From NCBI GenBank assembly GCA_017883485.1, contig JADGNM010000068.1, positions 1-9,835 of the forward strand: DNA of 9,835 nt, read 5' to 3'. A model generated the notes under the pieces. The model had not been told where the DNA came from. It saw only the letters and a program-made list of their open reading frames with translations, and searched no databases. Shown in pieces: positions 1 to 6,929 of this stretch; the first letter of the stretch is position 1; every line of letters begins with the position of its first letter. Made by a program: the position numbers and the translations under genes. This DNA is from Methanosarcina sp. (GTDB taxonomy: Archaea > Halobacteriota > Methanosarcinia > Methanosarcinales > Methanosarcinaceae).

Positions 1-1
1 G

Positions 2-643
2 CTCGTGGAAATGTGGGATAAACGTTTCTTCTACTTCGTGCTTAAGTTCGAGTTTAACTTTGTAGACGCCCTGGCCAAGGCAAGCGCCCTTTCGACTGTC
101 CAGATAGACGTTGAAAACGCCGAGAGATATGACATTTCTTACGTGAATGCTGAAGGCAAACTTGAAAGGCCGGTCGTACTTCACTGCTCTCCCAGCGGGG
201 CAATCGAGCGCTGTATTTACGCTCTCCTTGAAAAGGCTGCAATGGAAACCGAAGAAGGAAAGATTCCCATGCTGCCTTTCTGGCTTTCTCCAACCCAGGT
301 TCGGATTATTCCGATTTCGGAAAAACACCTCGCTTTTGCCGAGGAAGTTTCAAAGAAGCTTGACGGCAGGGTTGATATCGACGACCGCGACCTCTCGATA
401 AGAAAGAAGGTCAGGGAGGCAGGCAGGGAATGGATACCTTATGTGGTGGTTATTGGAGATAAAGAATTTGAAGACGGCACCATTAACGTGACCATCCGGG
501 CCGAATCCGAGGAGAACAGGCCTAAAAAAGTACAAATGACTCCTGAAGATCTCAATACGCAGATAAGAGGAGAGATAACAGGTAAACCTTACAGGAAACT
601 GCCCCTTGCCAAATATCTTTCTGCAAGGCCTAAATTCCTCTAA
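2..643 (+). CDS. thrS: Threonyl-tRNA synthetase, C-terminal part (5' end outside the window)
   Basis: This is the last 213 codons of an archaeal-type class II threonyl-tRNA synthetase, which charges tRNA-Thr with threonine in the cytoplasm. The reading frame is open to the left edge, so the gene starts upstream and the GTG at base 5 is not its real start. Visible first is the end of the class II catalytic core: the stretch [15 protein letters not shown] carries the motif 3 arginine (ER) that contacts ATP. It is followed by the anticodon-binding domain ([17 protein letters not shown], then [20 protein letters not shown], then [10 protein letters not shown]), and the protein ends in [10 protein letters not shown]. 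The family is usually a little over 600 residues, so about a third is visible; editing and zinc-binding parts cannot be judged. It stops with TAA. Family assignment is from recognised sequence; confidence is high. Confidence 0.95.
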   Translation, partial: LVEMWDKRFFYFVLKFEFNFVDALAKASALSTVQIDVENAERYDISYVNAEGKLERPVVLHCSPSGAIERCIYALLEKAAMETEEGKIPMLPFWLSPTQVRIIPISEKHLAFAEEVSKKLDGRVDIDDRDLSIRKKVREAGREWIPYVVVIGDKEFEDGTINVTIRAESEENRPKKVQMTPEDLNTQIRGEITGKPYRKLPLAKYLSARPKFL

Positions 644-910
644 GCTTTCTTAAATAATCCTCTTAGGCAGTAATGGAAAGAACTCCTGTTTGTCAATCCA
701 TTTGGCTTTTTTGGCATAAAATATATATTGATGTAATTCTTAATAGTGAAAAGGGAATCCTTTAGAGAAAAGTAGTTTCAGGTTTTATTCTTTTCGGCAT
801 CCAAAAGTAAAGCTATTGACCATGTTTTCTTGACTGGAGCCTTTTTATGAGTCATGTGTAAGTTGCGGGGAGTTACTTCTTATAATGTACACAGTGCATG
901 CAATGTCTCT

Positions 911-1008
911 ATTGCGTGGACTATACTACTATTGCATGAGCTATGGTTGTAAGAGTTATGATTGCATGAACTATACTATTTGAACTATGCTATTATTGGT
1001 GAACTATA
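911..1008. repeat. Degenerate repeat, consensus attgcatgaactata
   Basis: Three related 15-base copies start at 911 (attgcgtggactata), 931 (attgcatgagctatg) and 961 (attgcatgaactata). Shorter echoes, tgaactatg and tgaactata, lie at 981 and 1000. Spacing is irregular (20, 30, 20 and 19 bases), so this is not a clean tandem array. The 11-mer aactatactat at 969-979 recurs at 4864-4874, where it forms one arm of a hairpin. The function is unknown; the position upstream of the helicase makes a regulatory role possible, but drift in AT-rich DNA is equally possible. Confidence 0.5.
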
Positions 1009-1083
1009 ACCTTAGCGGAAATCTCTTTGAAAGGCACTTTTTGGTTTCGAGAATAAAATAAAAAAAATTGTACAGTAAAAAGT

Positions 1084-1090
1084 GTGAGGA
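1084..1090 (+). promoter_or_regulatory. Ribosome binding site deciding the helicase start
   Basis: GTGAGGA lies 10 bases before ATG 1101. The upstream alternative TTG at 1068 is preceded only by a run of A, so this site favours the shorter protein. Confidence 0.5.
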
Positions 1091-1100
1091 TAACATATTG

Positions 1101-3305
1101 ATGACAATTCCAGATGAAGCAGTAGCCGGTATGGAAAAAGTCGAGCTTGAGCCCCTGAGGGAAGATAAGCAGAAAATATTAAAGGATATTCTGAAATATT
1201 TTGAAACTCATCAAAGAGGCTACATCAAGGTTCCTACGGGCTGGGGCAAGACTTTCCTTTCGAAGCATATTATGAAAAAATACTACGACGAAGGAAAACT
1301 TGTGCTCTTCCTGGTCTCTAAAAATAATCCGCTTCTTAGTCAGACCTATTACGACAGAAAGAAAATACATCCTCTATTTCCCAACAGTGCACTTCTCTCT
1401 TCCGAACATAAGGAGGATAGAAATAAGCTTGCTGCAGCTTTGAAATATCTCGGGAAAGGAAAGGGCGACGGTTTTGTGCTTTTTGCCTCTTTACAGACGA
1501 TACTGGGCAAGCAGGGCTCGGAAATCAAAGACCTTATACTTGAATATACGGACCTCGCAATAGTTGATGAGATTCATAACTTCATCAACAATAGAGGAAA
1601 CGATTTTCTCAACGAGTTTGGGAAGCGAACAAAGATCCTGGGGATGACTGCAACTCCGTTTCAGGGTGTAGTCGGAAATGTCAAGTTCGTGGATGAAATT
1701 GCGGGAGATATGAGGGAGATCTACGCAAAAACGCTTCCCGAATGTATTCTGGATAATGAACTTGCTCCCCTTAGATACACGATTGCCGAAAGTTCGGAAG
1801 ATATCTTTGAGATCTTTGACTTTGAAAAAGGGCTGGATGAGCTCGATAAACAGGACCTTTTCCTTGACTGCAGCACTGCCGATAAGTTGAAAAAAGTCAT
1901 ACGAAGGACACAGCTTGCAAAAGATGTGTACGATTCGATGATAAAACAGGAAGCTATTGTTGAAAAGGGAGCCACGAAGACACTTGTCTTTTGTGCACCT
2001 GTCCGGAAGCGAGTCTATGGAGTAAGGGCAAGCGGTGACGGTATTAATGCTTTTCATGCAAAGCTTACTGCTTACGTTTTTAACGGGGAGATTTCTGCCC
2101 CGGAACTGACGCAGGACTCTGATCCTATCCTGCCTGTAGATTTTGATAATTATACTCGTGAAGGGGAATTTAAAGATGCAGCATTTATGACCTCTGAATT
2201 ATCCAAAGAGGAACAAAGCAACCTTCTTGCAGCTTTCAAGGAGATAGGAAAGCCTCCCTACGTCCTGTGCACTGTAGGCATGCTTATTGAAGGCTTTGAT
2301 TTTCCGGCCCTCGAAGCCCTTGTACTGCTGCGCCCCACATTGAGCATGCGGCTCTTTGAGCAGCAGGTAGGAAGAGTGACAAGGCTTTCAGCCGTCTCAG
2401 GAAAAAAACAGGGAAATATTTTTGAAATTTCAGACAGCATAGACTCTCTTTACCAGCACTTTGGGGAAGGAGTTTTTAGCGGGGAAAAAGTTGATCAGGT
2501 CCAGATGCTGCAGCCCGAAATTCGTCTCGAAGAGCTGTTTTCCGAGGGAGATGCAGCCCGGGCTATCGCACAGGGAAAGATCAGGATCAGCAAGGTTGAT
2601 TTAAGCGCTCTCGGAAAAGGCAAAAGAAAAGATGCGCAGATCAGGGAAGTGCCTGTAAGGCTTCCTCCCACTGCACTCAGGGTAAAATATTTCTCACGCC
2701 TGCTCTCTCTTACAGAGGAGAAGGATATCGGAGCGTTCGAGAGGGAAAAGCGGGAACTTATGCGGGCTGCCCTGAGGTTCAGGGTAAGGGAGTACAGGGA
2801 TGCAGAAGAGCTCTCTATCCTCTCAGGCAAGGTTAATAAGCTAAAACGGGAAGCTTACGAAGACCGCAGATTAGGAGATGTCTCAAGACAGCATAAACCT
2901 AAAGTATTTGGAGAAGTTGAGTGGCTGCTGAAACTCCAGGCCTTAAATTCCCTTAAATATGAAGGAAGACATCTCTCGACTCCGGAGAGAAACCGGATCT
3001 TAAACACTCTGGGTTTCGAGCCCGACTTCAAAAAAATAGACGATTACAGGTTTAAATGCCTGAAACTCGGTTCCGCCCAAAAAACTATCCCGGACCTTGT
3101 AAAAGTGCTGGGATTCGTAAGCCGCCTCTCATCTTCGGAAACATACCAGTTCATCGATAAAAAGAAAAAAGAGCAGTGGAAAAGGGAATTCCTGCCCGCG
3201 GTCTACTGGGGTTTCTGTTTCATTAACGATTCTCTGGAACTCAAAGAACTATTTGAGTCCACTGAATGGGACAGGCGGGTCAAGAACATAATCAGGCAGA
3301 AGTAA
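1101..3305 (+). CDS. Superfamily 2 DEAD/DEAH-type helicase, function unknown
   Basis: This 734-residue protein is a predicted ATP-driven nucleic acid translocase. The first RecA lobe has Walker A PTGWGKT at residues 45-51, Walker B VDEIH around 155-159 (a DEIH box) and motif III GMTATPF around 181-187. The second lobe has TLVFCA (294-299), the motif V region TVGMLIEGFDFP (391-402) and motif VI QQVGRVTR with its arginine finger (421-428). This arrangement resembles type III restriction Res subunits and Rad25-like helicases. About 270 charged C-terminal residues match nothing I recognise, and no nuclease or methylase motif is visible. I prefer ATG 1101 over the in-frame TTG at 1068 because GTGAGGA at 1084-1090 lies 10 bases before the ATG. 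The gene stands alone, with unrelated neighbours, and converges with the deformylase-like gene. The helicase fold is very likely; the biological job is not assigned. Confidence 0.9.
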   Translation: MTIPDEAVAGMEKVELEPLREDKQKILKDILKYFETHQRGYIKVPTGWGKTFLSKHIMKKYYDEGKLVLFLVSKNNPLLSQTYYDRKKIHPLFPNSALLSSEHKEDRNKLAAALKYLGKGKGDGFVLFASLQTILGKQGSEIKDLILEYTDLAIVDEIHNFINNRGNDFLNEFGKRTKILGMTATPFQGVVGNVKFVDEIAGDMREIYAKTLPECILDNELAPLRYTIAESSEDIFEIFDFEKGLDELDKQDLFLDCSTADKLKKVIRRTQLAKDVYDSMIKQEAIVEKGATKTLVFCAPVRKRVYGVRASGDGINAFHAKLTAYVFNGEISAPELTQDSDPILPVDFDNYTREGEFKDAAFMTSELSKEEQSNLLAAFKEIGKPPYVLCTVGMLIEGFDFPALEALVLLRPTLSMRLFEQQVGRVTRLSAVSGKKQGNIFEISDSIDSLYQHFGEGVFSGEKVDQVQMLQPEIRLEELFSEGDAARAIAQGKIRISKVDLSALGKGKRKDAQIREVPVRLPPTALRVKYFSRLLSLTEEKDIGAFEREKRELMRAALRFRVREYRDAEELSILSGKVNKLKREAYEDRRLGDVSRQHKPKVFGEVEWLLKLQALNSLKYEGRHLSTPERNRILNTLGFEPDFKKIDDYRFKCLKLGSAQKTIPDLVKVLGFVSRLSSSETYQFIDKKKKEQWKREFLPAVYWGFCFINDSLELKELFESTEWDRRVKNIIRQK

Positions 3306-3350
3306 GCTCTAGTCAGGAAGATCCTCACCAGTAATTCATCAGTAATTAAT

Positions 3351-3368
3351 ATTTTTGAGGAGTTTTTC
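3351..3368 (+). terminator. T-rich terminator candidate after the helicase
   Basis: Two runs of five T (3352-3356 and 3363-3367) follow the helicase stop by about 50 bases, in the short gap between convergent genes. Archaeal RNA polymerase commonly stops at U-rich tracts without a hairpin. No comparable T-run is seen on the other strand for the convergent gene. Confidence 0.4.
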
Positions 3369-3382
3369 CGGCCATCTTCTGC

Positions 3383-3910
3383 CTATTCTTTAATATATTC
3401 AAAGGTCCACAAAGGAATTCCGCTTATTTCTCCCCTCTCAAGGTGTTCCAGCTCATGAGCTGCACCATATGCCGGGATGCCTTCTAGTTTTATGCGTTTT
3501 TTCTCCAGTTCCCTGACTCTGATTTTTTTGAGGCATGGGTTTGCCTCTGCAAATATTATCTTTTTCGCCTGCAGGACTATACTGTAGGGCCTTTCAACCA
3601 GCTCTCTTTCTTCTTTTGTCCCGCACTTTTCCAGCCTGCAGACCGCTCCTTCTTCATTTATGATAACAGGATCAATGAATAAGTATATCTTTTCCAGAGT
3701 ATAGCCAGTCTTACTCTCCTCGTTGTAATAAGTGGTCACATCCTTTATCGCAACGCTTTTTGCTTCTTCGGAGGCGTAACTCCATGAGCCTCCCGATTTC
3801 AGCGAAAGCAAAAAAGGAAGAAACAGTTCTTCTTGAATTCCAAAGCTGGAAACAATATTTTTGTCCTGGGCCAGGAACTTGAAGGTCGTCCGAATTTCTT
3901 CAGTATCCAT
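3383..3910 (-). CDS. Divergent peptide deformylase-like metalloprotein
   Basis: This 175-residue cytosolic protein shows the layout of peptide deformylase, which removes the formyl group from N-terminal methionine in bacteria and organelles. Numbering from the upstream ATG at 3916, DPVIINEEG (82-90) aligns with the family's NPxxxxxxG strand. EKCGT (96-100) stands in place of the EGCLS motif and keeps the metal-binding cysteine C98. RIKLEGIPAYGAAHELEHLERG (141-162) aligns with the catalytic helix, with an HELEH metal site (H154, E155, H158). The N-terminal GxGxAAxQ motif is not recognisable, and the gap from C98 to H154 is about a dozen residues longer than usual. Archaea start proteins with unformylated methionine, so the ordinary substrate is not expected. 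I chose ATG 3910 because the purine-rich site at 3919-3927 is 8 bases upstream; ATG 3916 would leave only 2. It ends in TAG. The fold is likely; activity is unknown. Confidence 0.7.
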   Translation of the reverse strand: MDTEEIRTTFKFLAQDKNIVSSFGIQEELFLPFLLSLKSGGSWSYASEEAKSVAIKDVTTYYNEESKTGYTLEKIYLFIDPVIINEEGAVCRLEKCGTKEERELVERPYSIVLQAKKIIFAEANPCLKKIRVRELEKKRIKLEGIPAYGAAHELEHLERGEISGIPLWTFEYIKE

Positions 3911-3946
3911 GTTCATTTCCCCTTCCTAAGAATTTGAACATAGGGT

Positions 3947-3955
3947 TCTATAAAG
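3947..3955 (-). promoter_or_regulatory. Possible TATA box of the deformylase-like gene
   Basis: On the minus strand ctttataga lies about 40 bases before the start codon. Transcription beginning some 25 bases downstream would leave a very short leader just containing the ribosome binding site. This is a weak, composition-prone signal. Confidence 0.3.
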
Positions 3956-4137
3956 TCTTTGGGGAATTTGAGCTTTTTTCCAGCTAGTGCCGAATTTTTA
4001 TAGTTGCTTGGCCTCTGAAGATTACAAGAATTTGAATTTACTCATTTGAGGTTTTGCCAAAATTGACAATAATACATAAAAGGTGTAAAACGGATTAAAA
4101 TGCTTTTTTTACCAAAACATTATGTTTGAAACCTTTA

Positions 4138-4220
4138 TTTATAACCACAAAAAACACTGAAGGGCACAGAAGAATTCAATCAAGTCTTTATAACCGCGGA
4201 AAACGCGGAAGGACACGGAA
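4138..4220 (+). repeat. Pair of 34-base direct repeats (tttataaccRc... type)
   Basis: Copy one is 4138-4171 and copy two 4187-4220, so the period is 49 bases. Both begin tttataacc, continue with an A/G-rich part (aacac or aacgc) and end gaaggRcacRgaa. Differences are mostly G/A changes. A related piece, gagaacgcggaagaa, is readable on the minus strand around 6891-6905, before the nitroreductase gene. Dispersed repeats of this flavour seem typical of Methanosarcina spacers, but I say this from memory and without a search. Confidence 0.6.
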
Positions 4221-4283
4221 AAACTGTGCCAATAAATTAGTCCTCTTGAGCGCAGTGGAACGGAGCGAAAAGGATCTCGTGCT

Positions 4284-4302
4284 GTTGCGATTGCATCGCA
4301 AC
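4284..4302 (+). repeat. Perfect 8-bp hairpin
   Basis: gttgcgat (4284-4291) and atcgcaac (4295-4302) pair perfectly across the 3-base loop tgc. It sits in the more GC-rich island at 4221-4400. It could be an RNA structure or a REP-like dispersed element. Confidence 0.65.
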
Positions 4303-4357
4303 TCTCAGGAAATCTCCGATTTTCTGTGATTCCGAAGCGAAATTCGAGCTTCTCAAC

Positions 4358-4391
4358 GCCCGAATGCTCATGAAATGAGCAGATATCGGGC
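4358..4391 (+). repeat. Two-part hairpin
   Basis: The outer arms gcccga (4358-4363) and tcgggc (4386-4391) enclose the inner arms gctcat (4366-4371) and atgagc (4375-4380) around a gaa loop, with a small asymmetric internal loop between them. Together with the hairpin at 4284 it suggests a structured RNA or a mobile REP-like element. Confidence 0.6.
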
Positions 4392-4782
4392 GGTCACTGG
4401 CAAAAAAGAAGAAACAGCATCAATAGAAACACATGTTGAAGGTTGGCACATATCAGAACAACCCAAAGAGCCGATAAAAATTCATTATTCAATCCTGCAG
4501 GGCTTCAGATCCAATCGTCCATGAGTTTTAAATCCTGGGCTCTCGCACTTGCTGAGGATATGTGACGACTTGTAATATCCGTAACTGACTGCCTACCAAA
4601 AAGAAGGAATTTTAGACTTTATTCTCATCCTGTTGAAATATAGACATTTATATAAAAGGATATTGACCGTTAGGTATCACCAAATAGGTTTCCAGCAGGA
4701 AATAGATTGAATTTCGTCATTAAATCCTGGCAAATCTCAAGACTCTCTAACATTAAAATTCAGAAGCAAAATGGTAGATTGC

Positions 4783-4812
4783 GGGCTGCAGGAGAGTAGA
4801 TACCTGCAGCCC
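4783..4812 (+). repeat. Perfect 10-bp hairpin with 10-base loop
   Basis: gggctgcagg (4783-4792) is matched exactly by cctgcagccc (4803-4812). The arms are GC-rich in an AT-rich surrounding, which makes chance less likely. No T-run follows directly, so it is not a classical intrinsic terminator. A structured RNA or a binding palindrome are both possible. Confidence 0.7.
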
Positions 4813-4863
4813 TAGAGACGGTCTGGTCGGAGGTACTGGACGTGTTTTTGCATTCAGACACAA

Positions 4864-4910
4864 AACTATACTATAACATTTTCTTCCAGGACACTTGTCA
4901 TAGTGTAGTT
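4864..4910 (+). repeat. 11-bp imperfect hairpin
   Basis: aactatactat (4864-4874) pairs with atagtgtagtt (4900-4910), with one G-U pair as RNA, around a 25-base loop. It lies about 50 bases after the 4783-4812 hairpin. Confidence 0.45.
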
Positions 4911-5389
4911 ATGGATCTTAACCCACTTGTTATACGACCCACATACTATATTTGCGGGATAAGCCTATTAATATGTTTTGCAGGTAAAATACATAGTGCT
5001 AATTGAAACTAATTAGTACAAAAAATGTTTGGTCTGGAGACAGGCCCTTTTATGGCATGCGCCTGGAAGGTCTTTTATAAAATCGATATAAGGAAATGTA
5101 AGAAAAAGTTTCCCATGCCTGGCTTTTGTCAAAATTTCTGATCTGCAGACTCTAATCTTAAACCATAATTATTTTCTGTAATACAAATTATCCATCTTTA
5201 AATTTAAATAAGCGTTTGTTTTTATGCCTTCAGACAAATATACAGGTATTAACTAATTACTAAAGTCTTAACTCCAAATATATCTCTGAGCCATGTTTCT
5301 GTCTTTATTCAATAGATAGCTTTTCATCTTGATAGTTGAGGAACAACCATTTATAGATCTGTGGCAATTTTTACGAAAATAGGAGTTTT

Positions 5390-5403
5390 CATATAATATA
5401 AAG
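5390..5403 (+). promoter_or_regulatory. TATA-like box placing transcription start near codon 1
   Basis: catataatataaag lies about 25 bases before ATG 5423. With the usual archaeal TATA-to-start distance, the transcript would begin at or next to that ATG. This would be a leaderless message, consistent with the absence of a good ribosome binding site. Confidence 0.4.
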
Positions 5404-5422
5404 ATTTTTATGTGGTTATACT

Positions 5423-5847
5423 ATGAAGGGTGTCCCAAATTATAACAGTTTTGCACTGGATTTAGTAAACGGGATGACAATGGAGGAACAACTGGCTAAA
5501 TATGGTATACCTCTAAGTGTCTTTCTAACAAAAAAATAAAAGATGTTTCATTACGTGAAAGAATAATAAGGGTTTACACGGTAGAAAAATGGCTTTTCGA
5601 ATATTTCTCTATGAAGAATATCATTAATAAAAATGAAGAAATATACCTCCCAGCAAGAGCCATAAATTATATTGTAAGGAGGACCTTGTTTCCTGAAAGA
5701 TCAGTTAAAGCAATAGCTACAGCGCTGTTCAGTGCCGGGTGGGAACCGGAGAAGCACGAAATAAAAGGAATACTTATAGATAATGCTCCTGAAGCCAGGA
5801 ACTGCAGTCCAGGAACTGCTCACTTTAATATAAAACTAAGTCAATAA
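5423..5847 (+). pseudogene. Hypothetical gene split by a -1 frameshift at a seven-A run
   Basis: Frame one runs from ATG 5423 (MKGVPNYNSF...) for 38 codons and stops at TAA 5537, directly after the run of seven A at 5530-5536. Moving back one base there opens a frame that continues without a stop (IKDVSLRERIIRVYTVEKWLF...) through the in-frame ATG at 5611 to TAA 5845. The joined protein is about 141 residues, soluble, rich in K, E, I and R, with a helical core LPARAINYIVRRTLFPERS. I do not recognise the family. The run reads A AAA AAA in the starting frame, a classic slippery heptamer, so programmed frameshifting or polymerase slippage is possible. A one-base sequencing error or true decay is equally possible. 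Near the C-terminus ccaggaactgc occurs twice, 14 bases apart, so that end may also be altered. A leaderless start at 5423 is suggested by the TATA box position. Confidence 0.6.
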
Positions 5848-6049
5848 GCATCCATTAGATTTCAGTTTAACAATTAAAGCTGTAATGCTATTGATTTCAC
5901 GGTTAAAACCGGAAGTGTTATGCATCATTTCAAAAATATTTTTCCGATGTATATACCTGGATCTCCTAAACACTGATTGATGAGATTATCTAAATAAATA
6001 AAAATAAACTATTGCAGTCATCCGAAAGACAATTAAATATACAAGTATC

Positions 6050-6060
6050 TGTTATATAGC
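6050..6060 (+). promoter_or_regulatory. Possible TATA box of bacterioferritin
   Basis: tgttatatagc lies about 50 bases before the bacterioferritin start; a start site near 6080 would leave a leader of roughly 27 bases holding the ribosome binding site. Other TATA-like strings nearby (gtataaac, tatactttata) make the choice uncertain. Confidence 0.3.
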
Positions 6061-6107
6061 GTGGTATAAACTTCGAGAATTATACTTTATATGGAGAGGA
6101 TTTACAC

Positions 6108-6578
6108 ATGAAAGGTAATGAGAAGATCATAGAACAGCTTAACGCTCGTTTGTCCGAAGAACTGACCGCTATCAACCAGTACATGGTCCATGCTGAGATG
6201 TGCGATAATTGGAATTATAAACAGCTGGCAGAGGCAATCGAAAAGAGAGCCATCGACGAGATGAAGCACGCAGAGAAGCTAATTGCCCGCATCCTCTTCC
6301 TTGATGGGAGGCCAATCGTCAGCAACCTGAACCAGATTTTCATCGGTGCCGAAGTGCCGAAGATGCATGAAAATGACCATGAAGCTGAAGAAGGGGCTGT
6401 ACATAACTATAACGAAAGTATCCGTCTGGCTGCGGAACTGGGAGATAACAACACAAGAGTTATTCTCGAATCTATCCTGAAGGAAGAAGAGGATCACATC
6501 GATTGGATCGAAGCCCAACTCGACGAGATTAAACAGATCGGTGTCCAGAACTATCTGGCGCAGCAGATCTACGAATAA
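6108..6578 (+). CDS. bfr: Bacterioferritin
   Basis: This 156-residue protein is a bacterioferritin, a 24-subunit cytosolic shell that oxidises ferrous iron with O2 or H2O2 and stores it as a ferric core. All diiron ferroxidase ligands occur at the positions known from the E. coli protein: E18, E51, H54, E94, E127 and H130, with Y25 also present. M52, the methionine that binds heme between subunits, is conserved, which separates it from ordinary ferritin. Length is typical (about 155-160). The ribosome binding site GGAGAGGA at 6093-6100 is 7 bases before the ATG. It is followed 351 bases later by the nitroreductase gene on the same strand, so they are probably separate transcripts. The neighbourhood of flavin and iron-sulfur proteins suits an oxygen or iron stress role. 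Assignment is secure. Confidence 0.97.
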   Translation: MKGNEKIIEQLNARLSEELTAINQYMVHAEMCDNWNYKQLAEAIEKRAIDEMKHAEKLIARILFLDGRPIVSNLNQIFIGAEVPKMHENDHEAEEGAVHNYNESIRLAAELGDNNTRVILESILKEEEDHIDWIEAQLDEIKQIGVQNYLAQQIYE

Positions 6579-6929
6579 GAGCGGATCCTGCTGCATCTTC
6601 GTACTTTTGATAATATCTTCCTGGGTCGCTCTTAAATTGATTCAATCAGGAGCAAAAATCCCGACCCCCGAAGAATTTCCATCGAATGGAGTTATGCAGT
6701 GGAACACTAAAAAATTATATCTTTTTGGACTTACGCAGTTGTGTACAAATCAAGTATATTTGATTTTTGAGGTTAGATTATTGGTTTAGAAGTTTGAGGT
6801 TTGCAACCATTGATTCTCACTCAACCGCTTAAGTCTCTTTCATTTTCGCCATTCATTTATTCCTAGTCCGAAATTCATTTTCTTCACTCTTTCTTCCGCG
6901 TTCTCCACCTTTAACAGGATTTGATAACT
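6579..6929. other. Spacer between bacterioferritin and the nitroreductase
   Basis: I see no gene here; a reading frame at 6541-6789 overlaps bacterioferritin and looks random. gagcg (6579-6583) and cgctc, about 45 bases later, could frame a weak stem. A pyrimidine-rich tract covers about 6833-6912. Within it, the minus strand around 6891-6905 reads gagaacgcggaagaa, resembling the 34-base repeats at 4138-4220. The string ggacttacgcagttgtgt at 6727 looks like an insertion sequence end, but no partner was found. Confidence 0.45.

Larger units (their letters stand above)
644..1100. other. AT-rich intergenic spacer between thrS and the helicase
   Basis: There is no convincing gene in this 457-base stretch. 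A T-run at 707-712 could serve as a U-rich archaeal terminator for thrS. A TATA-like string (aaaatatata) lies at 719-728 and has no obvious gene behind it. Degenerate repeats occupy 911-1008 and are listed separately. A/T-rich sequence at 1051-1067 may hold the helicase promoter. Confidence 0.6.
3956..5389. other. Long gene-poor AT-rich region with repeats and hairpins
   Basis: No reading frame here has the look of a real gene. The longest (4126-4329, plus) begins inside the 34-base repeats and has a low-complexity, basic translation. The stretch contains two 34-base direct repeats (4138-4220) and hairpins at 4284-4302, 4358-4391, 4783-4812 and 4864-4910, all listed separately. The segment 4221-4400 is clearly richer in G and C than its flanks. 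From about 4920 to 5380 I see only AT-rich sequence. Confidence 0.55.

Noticed and set aside
1491..2057. A 188-codon minus-strand frame inside the helicase
   Set aside because: It is a shadow of the helicase frame: its translation is rich in F, S and C with no motif, while the other strand has complete helicase motifs.
3306..3385. Pyrrolysine readthrough of the TAG ending the deformylase-like gene
   Set aside because: The frame beyond the TAG runs open into the antisense of the helicase gene with no family-like sequence, and the protein already ends where deformylases end.
4138..4220. A short CRISPR array
   Set aside because: There are only two diverged copies with a 15-base gap and no cas genes.
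4126..4329. A 67-codon plus-strand frame in the repeat region
   Set aside because: It begins inside the 34-base repeats, crosses hairpins, has no ribosome binding site and gives a random basic translation.
5611..5847. A stand-alone 78-codon gene
   Set aside because: The frame is open well upstream of ATG 5611 and joins the 5423 frame at the seven-A run, so it is better read as the second part of one gene.
6541..6789. A plus-strand frame overlapping the bacterioferritin end
   Set aside because: It overlaps a secure gene in another frame, lacks a ribosome binding site and has no recognisable features.
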